This document shows positions 9,877 to 21,765 of a stretch of DNA of 64,000 bases, one piece after another. Location: positions 7,168,902 through 7,232,901 of the forward strand of contig NC_087076.1 of NCBI RefSeq assembly GCF_026151205.1, in the 5' to 3' direction. The DNA is from Bolinopsis microptera. Taxonomy: Eukaryota > Ctenophora > Tentaculata > Lobata > Bolinopsidae. Under the pieces are notes generated by a model, which was not told the DNA's origin, did no database searches, and was given only the letters and a program-made list of their open reading frames with translations. Every line of letters starts with the position of its first letter. The first letter of the stretch is position 1. A program made the position numbers and the translations under genes.

Positions 9877-11484
9877 TCAAATTTTGTCATCGGGTAGAAT
9901 GCAAAACTTTACCTGATTTGGCCAATCAAATCCATCAACAGTAATTGATTTAGGTAGAGTCTGTTTGAAAGACTGTACATCCTTCCATAAACACCACTCG
10001 TGTAAAGGCCAAGTATCATAACATTCCTTCCAACAGGACATATTAAACTGATGATGAGAACTTTTTAAATGCTGGAACAATTGCTCATTTGTATCTATTC
10101 CGTGTTTCTCAAAACATATAATACACCAAATGAACATACGTTCACACCTAACGTTGTTGATAAACATAGGAATATACTTGGGAGGTTGCGTGTGCTTCGT
10201 CCACCAATCTCCAGAAATCATTTGGTGCAAGTAAGATTTCTCATGTGTACATTTTTCAGCCAGAGACACGAATTCTTGCCTGCAATGTCCACAGTACATC
10301 TCTTGGTTGATGTTTGCTTTTCTTGCCATTAATGGTAGGATCCTTTGATGGCCGTCACGTAGCAAGTATTTGGCTTTATAGTCAATCAACAGCATTTCAT
10401 TGCTCTCTGAACTGTCCTCGTCACAATATTTTATCTCGTTTTTATGAAATAGATTCTTTACGTACGATCCTAGTAAAGACATTTTCGACTGCTCAACTGT
10501 AGGCTCTAAAGGAACAAACTTGGAACTAGGAAGGGAGATTAGTGTCGATGAATCATGACTACCTAGTATTTTTCCTTCAGACGATCCGGGGATTTGCTCT
10601 TTACTTTCTTGATACACATTATGGCCGTCACCTAAAGTTGCATAATCACAATATGATGTATCACTGACAGAAGGAACCGCCTTGTAAGTATCTCCAATAA
10701 TCTGGTTGAGAAGATTTTTGGAAACAGATTGGGTGAGTTGTTCCTCTATCAATCCACTGAGCAGTTCAACACGACTACTCCCTGCTGGAATAGAAGCTAT
10801 CATAGATTTGACATCTGGAGCATTGAGCACACTAACGAGAACAGATTTTAATACATTGGCAACGTCAGGACCTTTTTTCTCCTTCGGAGCAGAATATTTA
10901 TCCATCAGGTTTGAGAGTTTAGGAGTTGGAGATCTATGTCTTGGAAAGTTGAAGCTGAATGATTTAGATTGTGATCTGGATCGTGATCTGGATCGTGATC
11001 TGGACCGTGATCTAGACCGTGATTTGGACCGTGATCTAGATCGGGATCTATTTATTTTGTTACGACTTGGAGAAAATCTGGATGTTCTAAAATTTTCAGT
11101 GCTCCTAGATTTGAATCTTGAGTTTTTGGGACTTCGTGATCTGTAGCTAGAAACAGTCGGCTTTGATTTGTGGATTTCAGCATCTCTTGAAGAACATTGT
11201 TGCATGTTTCTTCTATTAGAATCATTATTACAGTCTTTTATAGTTGAGAACGTGCTATGATTGAGATTGACCCTTGTACTTACATTGTAGTTAACTCGAG
11301 CACTTGTGTTTTGGGGCTCATATCCAAGGGAAGAAAACTTTGGGATAACAATACCACTGTGTGAGTCTGAACTAGATATCATATCGGCCATGTTATATTT
11401 TTCACGATCCACAAACTTCCTCTGCTGAGTAGGCTTACGAAGATATGGATCAGGAACATCAGGTATCTTCCTTCTTTTTCCCAT
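9877..11484 (-). CDS. RS-domain two-finger U1/matrin-like zinc-finger protein (gene D)
   Basis: Single-exon gene, 535 aa, starting MGKRRKIPDVPDPYLRK. A 3' splice site (CATTTTCAG) ends 11 bases before the ATG. Residues ~140-173 form an almost pure Arg-Ser dipeptide run flanked by further RS/SP dipeptides, the hallmark of splicing factors that concentrate in nuclear speckles and are phosphorylated by SR kinases. A helix-like segment with LNAPDVKSMIASI matches gene B. The C-terminal part has finger 1 at ~397-419 (C-x2-C-x12-H-x5-H), a GDWW linker, finger 2 at ~453-477 (C-x2-C-x14-H-x5-H) and a WPLHEWCLWKDV tail. Spacing, linker and tail match gene B, so B and D are clear paralogues. Expected to act in pre-mRNA processing; no direct evidence. 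Confidence 0.87.
   Translation of the reverse strand: MGKRRKIPDVPDPYLRKPTQQRKFVDREKYNMADMISSSDSHSGIVIPKFSSLGYEPQNTSARVNYNVSTRVNLNHSTFSTIKDCNNDSNRRNMQQCSSRDAEIHKSKPTVSSYRSRSPKNSRFKSRSTENFRTSRFSPSRNKINRSRSRSRSKSRSRSRSRSRSRSRSRSQSKSFSFNFPRHRSPTPKLSNLMDKYSAPKEKKGPDVANVLKSVLVSVLNAPDVKSMIASIPAGSSRVELLSGLIEEQLTQSVSKNLLNQIIGDTYKAVPSVSDTSYCDYATLGDGHNVYQESKEQIPGSSEGKILGSHDSSTLISLPSSKFVPLEPTVEQSKMSLLGSYVKNLFHKNEIKYCDEDSSESNEMLLIDYKAKYLLRDGHQRILPLMARKANINQEMYCGHCRQEFVSLAEKCTHEKSYLHQMISGDWWTKHTQPPKYIPMFINNVRCERMFIWCIICFEKHGIDTNEQLFQHLKSSHHQFNMSCWKECYDTWPLHEWCLWKDVQSFKQTLPKSITVDGFDWPNQVKFCILPDDKI
10963..11050. repeat. 12-bp tandem repeat encoding the RS run of gene D
   Basis: About seven copies of a GATCTGGATCGT-like unit with single-base changes. 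On the minus strand it encodes alternating Arg and Ser. The DNA-level regularity points to recent expansion by slippage. Confidence 0.85.
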
Positions 11485-12324
11485 TGCCTTGAGCTCTGAA
11501 AATGTAGATGATCATGTGTTAACAAGTCTAATATTTGAGTCGCTATCATCCAATTACAGTGATCATTTAAAGGAATGGTACATTATTTGTTAAGTGAATG
11601 AACACTGGTAGGTAATGAATATTGCTGAAATTATAGAGATGAATAGATCAAACAATAAAAAGCGTCTTAAGTTTTGTAGGGGTACCAAAGCGCAGAATGT
11701 ATTGAAATAATATGACACCCGTATCCGTTCTATATCATTGACTAAGTAATAAATTGTTATAAATGCCCTTAAATTGCCTTCTGATCCCATATTATGGTAT
11801 CGCATACATATATAATTACCTAATATAATGCTCTATAATTATCGCAATTAATTAATTAATTCTAAGTGAACTACTTAATAAGTTATCGCTCAAATGGTCA
11901 AAATAATTAATTACTTACGATAACCTTTATTAAGTGAAGACAATGGAAACACAAAATCTGGTAAACGTTATTATATCATGTGTACAATCCCTTATCGCCT
12001 CAATGTTTCGCTACTAAACAATAAAAATAGCAGTCTAGAAATTGTTCTAGTTCATCACAGTGTCACAGTGATTAATGATATTGTAACTAAATTCAAACAT
12101 TTTCAATCGTTTATACATTATCACCAGACACCACAATATAACAAATAGTTATAGTACCGTAGATAAAAGAAGGTGGTCAAAGTGTTAAACAAATAATTGT
12201 GACAAACATCTCACAAAGAAACAGTTTAGGATACTTAAGCAAATGATGTTTTAGCTGGCAATCAGCTGAGAACATATTTAACATTATGATATTCAACATA
12301 TTCAACATATTCAACTTATTTAAG
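11485..12324. other. Intergenic spacer between genes D and E
   Basis: AT-rich 840 bp with the gene D acceptor (ends at 11,496) and a short direct repeat (ATATTCAAC, near 12,290-12,315). No gene is seen. Confidence 0.5.
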
Positions 12325-13926
12325 TCAATAATTTCGTGTAACTAAAGTTCTCATAAGATCAGCAGGATTTGGCGGCTGAGAATTGTCTGAAGTAGTCACA
12401 GGGTTCATGAGTAGGACGGGCCTCCTTTTTCCTGGGGCACTATTCTCTGTACGAACCTCAAACGACTGAGGGTCTGAATTCAGATCGTCTTTAATTTGAG
12501 TTGAACGTGCTTTTGATTCTGGGACGATATCATTACGATCTTTATTTTCTTCATCCGGTATGACAATAGCCGTCTGCCCGGTTAATCCCGTATAATCTGA
12601 CGAATTAGATTTTTGGTTAAGAGCAAACAGATGATCAGGTGGAGCGAAACCAGGAGGAAGAAGGGTGTGACCACGAATTGCTGGCAAAGCTGGTGACGAT
12701 GAAGATTGAGTAGTAACATTCTTGTATTGATTAATCGCAGTTGAGTAATTAGACGTTTGTATTGATTGTTCATTACTGTATGTTAAAGTTGGTGGTGGGT
12801 TTGCTGGTGTTAAGTCGTGAACATTGGGAGGCAATCCTGCAATATTCGGCGGAAATTGCGGCATATTCCATTGGGGCATCATGGGCATCATCTGAGGAGG
12901 AGGAATCATAGGCATATGTCCGGGCGGGATCATGGGCATGTTTCCAGGGGGCATCATAATCCAGGGCTGGTCAGACCAGGGTCCACGTCCAGGAGGGGCA
13001 ACAGGTTGTCTGAAATGGTCATACGGGGGGTTGTCAACCATCATTGTAGCTTCTAGCGATATTTCATCTCGTGGTTTGTGACATTTCACACAAAGGTCAG
13101 GAGGCGAGTTGACATGAAACAATTTGCCACAGTGCATACATTGCTCATACTTAGCTGTGGCATTGACAGAGGCATTTGCTTTGCTGGGCACTTTATCAAT
13201 GTCAACTTTTAACAAATCTTTGATTTCAGTTGCGGATTTTGTATCCAAAATACCATTGACAATACTGTCAACTGAGACATTGAACTTTGACTCCAAGGTC
13301 TTTTTAAATGCTGCTAATTTCTTGTAATGCTCCTCTGTGTACTTTGTGTACATTTTGGACATGGTGGATGAACTACCATCTTGGCTGCGGTTACTGTCGT
13401 CAGCTTCTTTACTTCTGTGACTGCGACTACTGCTTCCAACTTCTTTGCGACTGTTGGTTCGGGACTCATTTTTGATTCTAATCTCAATATCAAGTTTATC
13501 CTCCTTATAGTAGCTAGATTTTCTATTCTTCGATCTCTCCATTGACCTTGATCTGGACCTATCTCTAGACCTATCTCTAGATCCCCGTGATCTGTGAGAC
13601 CGAGAACTGGATTGTCTTCTATAATGTCGTCTGTGACGTGATCTGCTATGAGATCTGCTCCTTGATCTCCTTAAAGAACCTCTGTCACTTGTGCTTATAC
13701 GTCGAGATTCCAGCTTTTTACGGAGATCACTTCTTTCCTTTACAACAACTAGATCTGAATCTTGTTCGTCGCTGGAAAACTTACTTCTCAAATGGGAAGT
13801 TTTAACTTTAGGTGGTTCATATTCTACTTCTGCTCTATCATCATGAAGGTATCCTTGCCTCGCATCTGTATCCGACTCTTCTGAGCTGCTGTCCCGGGTA
13901 ACATGAGAGGGCGAATAAGCTTCCAT
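12325..13926 (-). CDS. RS-domain, Pro/Met-rich protein with a Cys4 zinc ribbon (gene E)
   Basis: Single-exon gene, 533 aa, with a strong acceptor (TATATTTCAG) 14 bases before the ATG. Residues ~88-138 are an RS domain with RSRSHSRSRH and RDRSRDRSRSRS stretches. At ~261-278 a C-x2-C-x12-C-x2-C ribbon replaces the C2H2 fingers of the neighbours. Residues ~300-360 are very rich in Pro and Met, as in low-complexity regions of spliceosomal proteins. A helical segment before the ribbon, ending NGILDTKSATEIKDLL, is weakly like the DVK segment of B and D. An LDIEIRIKNES motif lies near residue 145. No named orthologue is recognised. The RS domain implies a nuclear RNA-processing role; family membership with A, B and D is likely by layout, not by a shared finger. 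Confidence 0.78.
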   Translation of the reverse strand: MEAYSPSHVTRDSSSEESDTDARQGYLHDDRAEVEYEPPKVKTSHLRSKFSSDEQDSDLVVVKERSDLRKKLESRRISTSDRGSLRRSRSRSHSRSRHRRHYRRQSSSRSHRSRGSRDRSRDRSRSRSMERSKNRKSSYYKEDKLDIEIRIKNESRTNSRKEVGSSSRSHRSKEADDSNRSQDGSSSTMSKMYTKYTEEHYKKLAAFKKTLESKFNVSVDSIVNGILDTKSATEIKDLLKVDIDKVPSKANASVNATAKYEQCMHCGKLFHVNSPPDLCVKCHKPRDEISLEATMMVDNPPYDHFRQPVAPPGRGPWSDQPWIMMPPGNMPMIPPGHMPMIPPPQMMPMMPQWNMPQFPPNIAGLPPNVHDLTPANPPPTLTYSNEQSIQTSNYSTAINQYKNVTTQSSSSPALPAIRGHTLLPPGFAPPDHLFALNQKSNSSDYTGLTGQTAIVIPDEENKDRNDIVPESKARSTQIKDDLNSDPQSFEVRTENSAPGKRRPVLLMNPVTTSDNSQPPNPADLMRTLVTRNY

Positions 13927-14451
13927 TACTAGCTACTAATCTGAAATATAATGATGAGTACATTGGATTATACAGTTTACACGCAAAATGTACATATTAT
14001 AACATATTTTCAATCATTGAATTTGAATGATACGGATTACGGACAGGGGAGAATATAATCAACTAATTTTCTTAATATCTTTGGATGAATTTGTAGATTA
14101 GATATTAAAAACGCCATTTTGAACACTGAACAGTAGATATCAAAATCAATCCTTCAATTCAAATTTGAAATCAAACATTAGAAACTGAACACAGTAACAT
14201 TATCTATATATCATGAGGCGGCATGCTTGAAGCACTTGCTTGTAATAAGGTAGAAAAAATACCGATGAGCGAGGTGATTGCAAATGCCCATGAACATTAA
14301 AACGTGTTATTATAAGATGTCATGCAGCCGCTGTTAACATACCAATTAAAACTCATGGGCAGTTCTAACTTCTAGGGCTCATGCTGCTGAAACTGCAAAC
14401 ACCATGTTTATTGGTTATTGGTTATAATATTGAAGGGCAAAGATAACACTA
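13927..14451. other. Spacer between gene E and the TTAA element
   Basis: Contains the gene E acceptor (ends at 13,941) and otherwise featureless AT-rich DNA. Confidence 0.5.
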
Positions 14452-14455
14452 TTAA

Positions 14456-16520
14456 AGGACCAGTTAACTCAAAAAAAAGTTATCCTCATATTTTGACAGA
14501 TTGTGACAAATAGCAAACTGAGCAACGAATCGAAATTCCTAAATCTCTAACTGCTCTCTAACGCGTGTAATTAGCGTTTGTATTATTTTGGCGATGACGT
14601 CATAAAGTCCCTTGCGCGCACAGAAGAGCTCGTGAGACTGTATTTTACAGGTAAAAATGGACATAATACAATATTTCTCCCCTAAATAACTCGAAAAATA
14701 AGTGTTTTAGGGTACATGTTGCTTCATAAGTTGTATATAAACATGGCCATTCTGCACAATTTGCAATCATTCAAAAATCTGTAGGGCCTTCATAGCCCAA
14801 TTTACAAGATACCCATACTTTTGCATGATTTCTGGAACCGGAAATCAGTTTTTCGCCAATAACTGAAAAAGTAAGCACTTTAAGGCATCTGTTTCTTCGT
14901 AAGTCATATATAAATATGCTAATTGCGGTTCTTTTGCACCCTGTCTAAAGACTCTATCACGATCCTATCGAAAATGGGCTCAGCACCACGCCCAAAATGG
15001 TTTTTGGCAAATTTCTCGAAGAGTAAGGATTTTAGGCCATGTGTTGCTCAGTAACTCCTATATAAACATGCATATGCCGCTTCGTTTAAGCCTATTTAGA
15101 AGTCTACGGCCTTCAGAAGCAAAGGGTCGGTTACGTTATTGGGTCAATATCGGCGTGGTCAATATGTCTCCAACCGAAAATCGTTTATTCATACTTTTGA
15201 GAAGGTCTTTGCAAAATTTCGTGAGTATACGAAAATTTGCAGGTTCAATTCCATAAATGTCCTTAAATGACTGGACTACACTAGTTTAGAGTTAACTTTA
15301 GAGAAACTCATAAATCATTATTATCTAAAATTAAGCTGTCAGTGTCCATGATCAACCTATGGCTACAATGTTTTACATGAAAATTGAAATGTAAAAATCA
15401 GGAGTAATATAATAAGTGTATTTCTAGATTAAAGTGCTATCTCATAGTTTAAGAATTGTATAGATTAACGTATGTCGTTTAGCCATCTAAGAATCGATCG
15501 TGCCGCAATATATATGGCCAAAGAATAATAGGGTCTTGGAAATTCTATATTTGTTCAGTGGGTCGATTGACTGAACACGTTTGCACTTGGTATTTAATTT
15601 TACCAGTAGTTTATTTATGTTATGTACCTACCGATGATCATACAAGTAGGACGATAACTAGGTAAGTCAAATTCAAAACACACCGCTCACCGTACACTCC
15701 AATCAGTATTACGTATACCGGGTATTTTTCAGTTCCCACGGCACCGTTCTGATAGGAGCTACTTCTACTGATGGTCCGATGGGAACGGCCGTAAAATAGC
15801 CAGACTTCATGTCTCCTGTACTGTCTGGCACGTGTGGATTAAAGTAAGAAATTTCGCTATGCTAGAAATATAATTGCTCTCGGAACTATGTCTTTTAGGA
15901 TAGCGAACCATTTGACTGCTCGCATTCTTCCGAACAACTGTAATATTATATTACAGAGTTACACTCTGATCAGCTATATTTAATATATAGCACATTATTT
16001 TGTGTATTAGTTTCATGGACTGGGGAAAAATAATCGGTACAGTCTCCCTTCGTTTTAATGAAGCAATGAAAACAATCCAAAATTATCACATATGACATAA
16101 CTTGTAATAGCAGAAACTTTCTAACCGTACATTCACCCGCCACTGTTCAAGAACTTATGTCACTGTTTAAAATCCTGACGTGAGCACTGTACATCCAATC
16201 AGCTATTCATATAGTTAGGGTGATAGCCAAAACTATAAGGATTTTGGAGAACTAGGGAAATAGTCATAACTCTAAAATTTGAGTGAGTTACACGTGTTTT
16301 ATTGACGATGATAAACATTTGTGCATTGTATTACGCTATGCCAGCGCGCACTGAGGGACTTTATGACGTCACGCGGCCACAGCTTATTATTGCAATAACA
16401 CGCGTTACACGTAAGCTAGAGAGTTGGTTCTTTCGGCGATACAATTTTTTACGAGTTTGTCACAGCTGATTTAAATCTTAGCCAAATTGGAGACTACAAA
16501 TTTTTCAGTTAACTGGTCCT
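14456..16520. mobile_element. Non-autonomous DNA transposon flanked by TTAA
   Basis: 2.07-kb element with inverted ends reading AGGACCAGTTAACT at the left and its complement at the right, flanked by TTAA at 14,452-14,455 and 16,521-16,524. Subterminal similarity (a GACGTCATAAAGTCC block near 14,595 and its inverse near 16,360) shows that the inverted arms extend about 200 bases with divergence. TTAA duplications are typical of piggyBac-type elements, but the tips are not the usual piggyBac CCY, so the superfamily is open. No transposase frame survives. Three diverged tandem units lie inside. Confidence 0.75.
14690..15120. repeat. Three diverged tandem units (~150 bp) inside the TTAA element
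   Basis: Three blocks share the order: GAA-rich start, then TTTTAGG or TTTAAGGC, a CTTC/CTCAG...AAGT stretch, TATATAAA-ATG, and a CTTCAG or CTATC-type end. They begin near 14,690, 14,865 and 15,018. Each contains a TATATAAA box-like sequence. Confidence 0.6.
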
Positions 16521-16524
16521 TTAA

Positions 16525-17703
16525 AGTTAACAGGAATGAGGAAATACTCAGAAATTATGCTTTCTATACTTGCATAGTTTGTCCTAAATATGATATAATT
16601 AATAGATTCTATTTCACTGAAAACTTCGACACTTGTGGAGAGGTACAAGCCATATTCTGAAATTTAATTGGTCGCTGCTAAAATATGATTGGTCAATGGA
16701 TATCACATGTAAAAATAAACATGGCACACTTCCCCAACAGAGTCTATGTTTTCAAACTTTTAACGTCCTTCAATACCTAACTGAGAGTAATTTCTGCAAC
16801 TCTTAATTTGGTAAGAGTGCCAAAGTACAATCATCATTTACATCAGATCTTACAGAAAATTTACTATTGCCAGTAAGTAAATATTAAGTAAAAAAGCTCT
16901 CAAGATGACAATGGAATAGTTACACTGACAACAGTTCAACAGCCGCCAAAAAAGTTTACTATTGTAATATATATGACAATTTAGTGTGACAATATTATAT
17001 AATACAAAATGTAACAAATACATTAAGAGAATTTCAATTAATATTTTTCATCAGATCGTTTACATCAATTAAAGTGACAAATTATACTCAAATCAGTGGT
17101 AACAGTGGAAGCTCTTATCTTATCAAAATAGCGAAATCTTTAGTTCCATCATCAGACCGGATGCATCCGGATGGTTATGATAGATTTCTTATTTGGTATG
17201 ATTGAACAGTCTACATACATACCAGCAGAAACCTACTTAATTTTGAAGATACCGTCAGAAATACACACGAGAATTTTTACTAAATCGCCAAAAACATGCA
17301 GTCTACGTGGACAAGCCTGAAATATTTCTTGTCATTCGGGTTTCAGACTGCCACGGGCACCTTCTTAATGAAGCTCATTAGAAAAGGTACCAAAACGGTT
17401 TCAAATTGTAAGCATCTGGTCTATAAATCTGACTATTATAGCCAAAAAAAGAAAGTCTCAATTTCTTGTCCATCATCAAAAAATTAAGTAAACCCATACC
17501 AATATATTATTATTATCACATGCAAACTTTTAACTAATTCTTTGTAATACTCTTTTAACAAATTGTGACGTCTAGATTAATGCTGATTAGATGAAAGCCC
17601 GAAAATTAAATCAGTTCAGCAAAACCTAATTGAAGGATTTCTTTGGGAAAAACGTTATCTCTATCAATTAACTTATTAACTAGAGTTTGTAACAAGATCA
17701 CAA
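16525..17703. other. Spacer between the TTAA element and gene F
   Basis: AT-rich DNA with scattered short frames and no recognisable domain. The right-hand part is the likely 3' UTR of gene F. Confidence 0.45.
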
Positions 17704-20700
17704 TCAATTAGGCTCAATATAATACTTGATAGGTGGTTTTGGCTGTTGACGAGCCATCCAGCGATGAAGCTGCTGTCGATGTTGACTAGAATCCTCGTGC
17801 CTGTCAATAGAGACTCCATTTCCCACCGGAGCATTACAAATAGTACATTGTACCCTGTCTCCAGCATAAGGGGGTCCTATAAGGTACTCACGATCAATGA
17901 AGTACTCTCCAGTGACCACCCTGTGACGATGAGTCATGGTGTGCCTGTCAACATCGTCCTTGGTCTTCAGGAATAGGGCACAGTATTTGCAGTTCCTCTG
18001 TCGAATCAAGCTCTCCCGACTTGCTGGCTTGATCTTTAGCAAAACATCTGGGTCTGCAAGGGGAGGTCCGAAAGGCTTGGAGGCAGCTGATTCGGAAGCC
18101 TTGTTAGAGCTGCCGTTGCTTGATCCAGAGTTCCAGCGAGATCGTTTCAAATCAGCAGTGACATCGAGGGAGGTTGTAGACGAGGTGGAGGAAGAGTTTG
18201 AGGAAGAAGAGGAATTTGAAGAAGAACTGCTGCTGCTTACAGTCACATCATCTTTCTTCCTTTTATATTCATCATATTTCTTGTTAAGCAAAACAGGATC
18301 ATAGTCCAAGCCATCATCTTTTATAAGACCGAGAGCTTTTTTAGGTTTGCCCTTCGTTGCTTTTCGCCTATCTTTACCATTAGTTACAGTACTACGATAT
18401 TGATTTAGATCCGATTTGCGTTTCCTCGAATCTAACACTGCTTCCTCGCGATATTTGTCTTCAACAGGGGAAGCTCTTTGTCTTCTTCCTTTTGAAGGCG
18501 GGTTGAAAATTTCGTCGTCAAGATGATTATGAAATTCCTGTTTGACGAAAGAAACTTCGTCAGAATCACGTCTTCTAGATCCGGAGTCGTATTTGTCCTT
18601 CAAAAGTTGCATTCTTATAGCTTTCTCGTCGTTTGAACTTGAAGAGGACGTAGGAGATACAGCAGCAGCTTTAGAGTCGACAGAATTAAACGTTTGGACT
18701 TTATGATATCTGTCAACTTTCTTGGAAGGTATCAAATGATCTGATCTTCTCCTACCATTTGTGAAGGAGTTTCGTCGTCTTGCTCTGGATAAACTTGGCA
18801 CAGTTTCACTATGTTGAACTTCCTGCTGTCTGTTGTCTCTGTTTAAGCCTCTCGAAGGCCTATGGTTGTTGTTATGTAACGATTCATTGGTCGATCTGGC
18901 ACTTTTGCCATGAGATCCGTTCAATCTGCTATGATCATGAGAACTTACGCCACCACTTTTGAACTGACAATTCCGCTCGGCCCTGTGGTTTAACTGACCC
19001 CTAGAATCAGTCTTCGTATCAGAAATACGATATGAAGTTTTATCACTGAAGGTTCTCGCCGGACTGTACACGTTTCTCCTTTTTCTCGTTATCTCCTCAT
19101 TAGTCACTGATCTATGGTTGTCTCTATTATTGTTGCTTGTACTTGCAAATTGTCTCGAATGATTTGACGTTCGAGCACGAGGGGGGCTCTGTCTTTTCTG
19201 TGGAACAGCGTGGTCTGACCGTCTTTGACGATCAATCTCCCGGTCATTCTCTTGCGGTCTACCTGCGATTAAGGAAAACTTAAAACTTTGTTTCCATTGA
19301 AGATAATATTAATAAAATTGTCCGGAATTTTAACTCGAAGTGGTCAGTGGTTCAATAATATTATGATAAACGGAAAGTAGTAAATTACTGATTTAATTAG
19401 AAGTCCTCAAAAATCTCTGTTTTGACTAGCTGGTTTCTGTATCAGATACAGTAGTATTATATTACATGCTCAGATGTGATAAGGGTTATGACTTATGAAT
19501 ACTACAGGGTGGGCCAAAAGTCAGTACCCATACGTTGGCCTTAATAGCTCCGCCGTGTTTTATATTTGAAAGCTGTTGCTTTGCAGATGGCATACTGTAC
19601 TTACTGGTTCGAGGATTCCGTCGTCAAAATTTAAAAATTCGAATATTTTAGACCACGCCCATTCAATATTAAAACACCTATATTGTTTTCTCTGAACATG
19701 CTGAACGCCTAATTTTTTCAGAGACGGTATATTATCAAATGTTGCATATGATCTAAAAACATGAGGCAAAACGGATTAGAAATGACGAAGTTATCAAGCA
19801 TTTTCTGTATCTCGTTAACAATATTGACTGGGTGATTATGTGACACCGTGACACGACACCTTAATTGGGCACCCTTAACAATTCCCATAATGTTTAACGG
19901 GGTAGTTAACGGGGGCACCTTATCACGTAATTAGGTAAACCAATCACCTGATCACACGTAATGAATAAACTCGTTATGCTTCATATCTCGGTCATCTGAG
20001 AAGGTACAGTTCTAATTCTTTCAGGACAAACGTAATTCGAATGGCCAAACACAATTCAATAACATTTAGCTTGATCCGACTATCCAAATTATCAAATAAA
20101 TGTGAAAATGAACCTCCATTTGAAAAAAATGAACGCGAATATTTTTCGAGTTGACAAATTCCTCGAACCAGTGGTGGTACTAAGTCATACCAGAAAGAAG
20201 TATTTAAATTGGGCACTCAGTGACTGAGCTATAAAGGCCAACGTATGGGTACTGACTTATGGCCCACCCTGTAGATATTATATAAGTCGTCAGCACCAAA
20301 AACGCAAGAAAACATTCTGAACGATTCATACCTAGTCGACTTTGGTCACGAAAGTGTTGACCATCAGAATGACTAGAGGAAGGAGCTCCGGGTTTATCGG
20401 ATTTGTTACTGGTGTCATCTGCCGAGATAGTTATCCGGATTTTGCCGTTCTGAAAATATTACAAAAATGTAATCTTAGGATCTAACCTAAAGCTTACTTA
20501 CCAACTTAAGAATGGGTTAGTTTCAATTATTGAACCAATTGTAACTTGAATTTTGTTACTCATTGTGATATCATTATAGGATCAGTGATTTGAAAATCAA
20601 GTCCTTGTTAACTTTATGAAAACGGAACTTAGTAAGAAATAACTGACCGATTTGCGGACGTCTCTGCCAGGACTATCTATGGTTCGTTGGAACCTAGGAT

Positions 20701-20746
20701 TGTTGGTATTCCTCAGACTTGTCACATTCCTTCTCTGTACTGACAT
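17704..20746 (-). CDS. Two-finger U1/matrin-like zinc-finger protein (gene F), three exons
   Basis: Exons 20,746-20,648, 20,449-20,332 and 19,262-17,704 join in frame to 591 aa. Donors read GTCAGT and GTATGA; acceptors are TTTTCAG and AATCGCAG. An acceptor-like GTGTCAG also lies 3 bases before the ATG. The N-terminus is MSVQRRNVTSLRN; exon 2 starts NGKIRITISADD. The long middle is rich in Arg, Ser and Asp, with a poly-Ser run near residue 370. The C-terminus has fingers at ~497-519 and ~545-567, both C-x2-C-x12-H-x5-H, separated by a TGEYF linker equivalent to the GDWW linker of B and D. It is therefore a third member of that subgroup, although it has introns and the others do not. Intron 2 holds a MITE. 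Likely nuclear; exact role unknown. Confidence 0.85.
19505..20271. mobile_element. MITE, copy 2, in intron 2 of gene F
   Basis: 767-bp element with inverted ends starting CAGGGTGGGCCAAAAGTCAG, extending some 45 bases, flanked by TA at 19,503-19,504 and 20,272-20,273. The body matches copy 1 at 6,109-6,843 in reverse orientation. No transposase frame. It fills most of the intron without touching either splice site. Confidence 0.88.
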
Positions 20747-21765
20747 TACCTGACACTTCAACACGTGCTAGACGTTAAATAAAATCATACTTTAAATATT
20801 TCTGCGCTTAATATGACGTTTTGAATATATATTTTACATAGGAAATATTATCGTGATTTCAAAGCAAATCTGCTCCCAAATGGTCTAAAAGGATCTTACT
20901 AATTCGCTCGCCCAAAAATTATCACATGACTTTGGTGTTTATGGTTTTGCAGCCGAACAAAACTGTTTTACATAAACCCTAATCCCAACACTAACCCTAA
21001 CCCCGAAGCTATTCATAACCCTAACCACAACCCTAACCCGAGCCCTTAACAATCGAATTCGTGTTTAACTAGCCTGTCACGTGACCAAAACAGTTTTTTG
21101 CCCACAACTCTCCAGGGAAGTATTTGTACCCTCCGTCATGAACTCATGGGGGGGGGGGGCGGGTGATTCGGAATCAGCGTCCAAAAATACACCGAAATAG
21201 ATTACTTTCATACCCTTACGGGCTTTTCACAAGAATCTTCTTAAAATTTCGGCGAGCGATTTAGTAGGAGCAGTTCTAAAAGGAAACACATGATTGACAA
21301 TTCAGGAAAATTTTGATTAAAGCATAATTAATGAAATACGATAATTCGTTCATTTGGTAATAAATAATTATTTAAATAATTATTAATAATTAATATAGTA
21401 TATGATTAATTATGATAATATATGATTAATCAATAGTCTCACATTCAATTAATGAGATTTAAAAATAAATGCAAATTGTAGCAAAATTCTCAAACAATTA
21501 ATGGATAACCAGGAAATTAGATGAATATTAGATGGAAATAATAACGTATATTGAATAATATGACTGTTAAAAACTCTTTAAGTCTAAAAATCACTGTTTT
21601 TGATGGAAACAAACAATTAATGTAACTTTGACATTACAATTTCGAGTGTTAACGTTAAAAACTATTTCTATATCATTATAAAGTCTACTTACCCACCACT
21701 GTCAAACACCAGGTTCCTGATAAGGAACACTTTATCATACCCATCATTGTCAATAAAATTTAGCT
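20747..21765. other. Spacer between genes F and G
   Basis: AT-rich spacer with a degenerate CCCTAA-like stretch (20,970-21,045), a poly-G run near 21,147 and very AT-rich DNA at 21,330-21,440. No coding signal. Confidence 0.5.
20970..21045. repeat. Degenerate telomere-like repeats
   Basis: Several CTAACCC and CCCTAAC units with substitutions and gaps. Weaker and older-looking than the run near 54,960. Confidence 0.5.
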
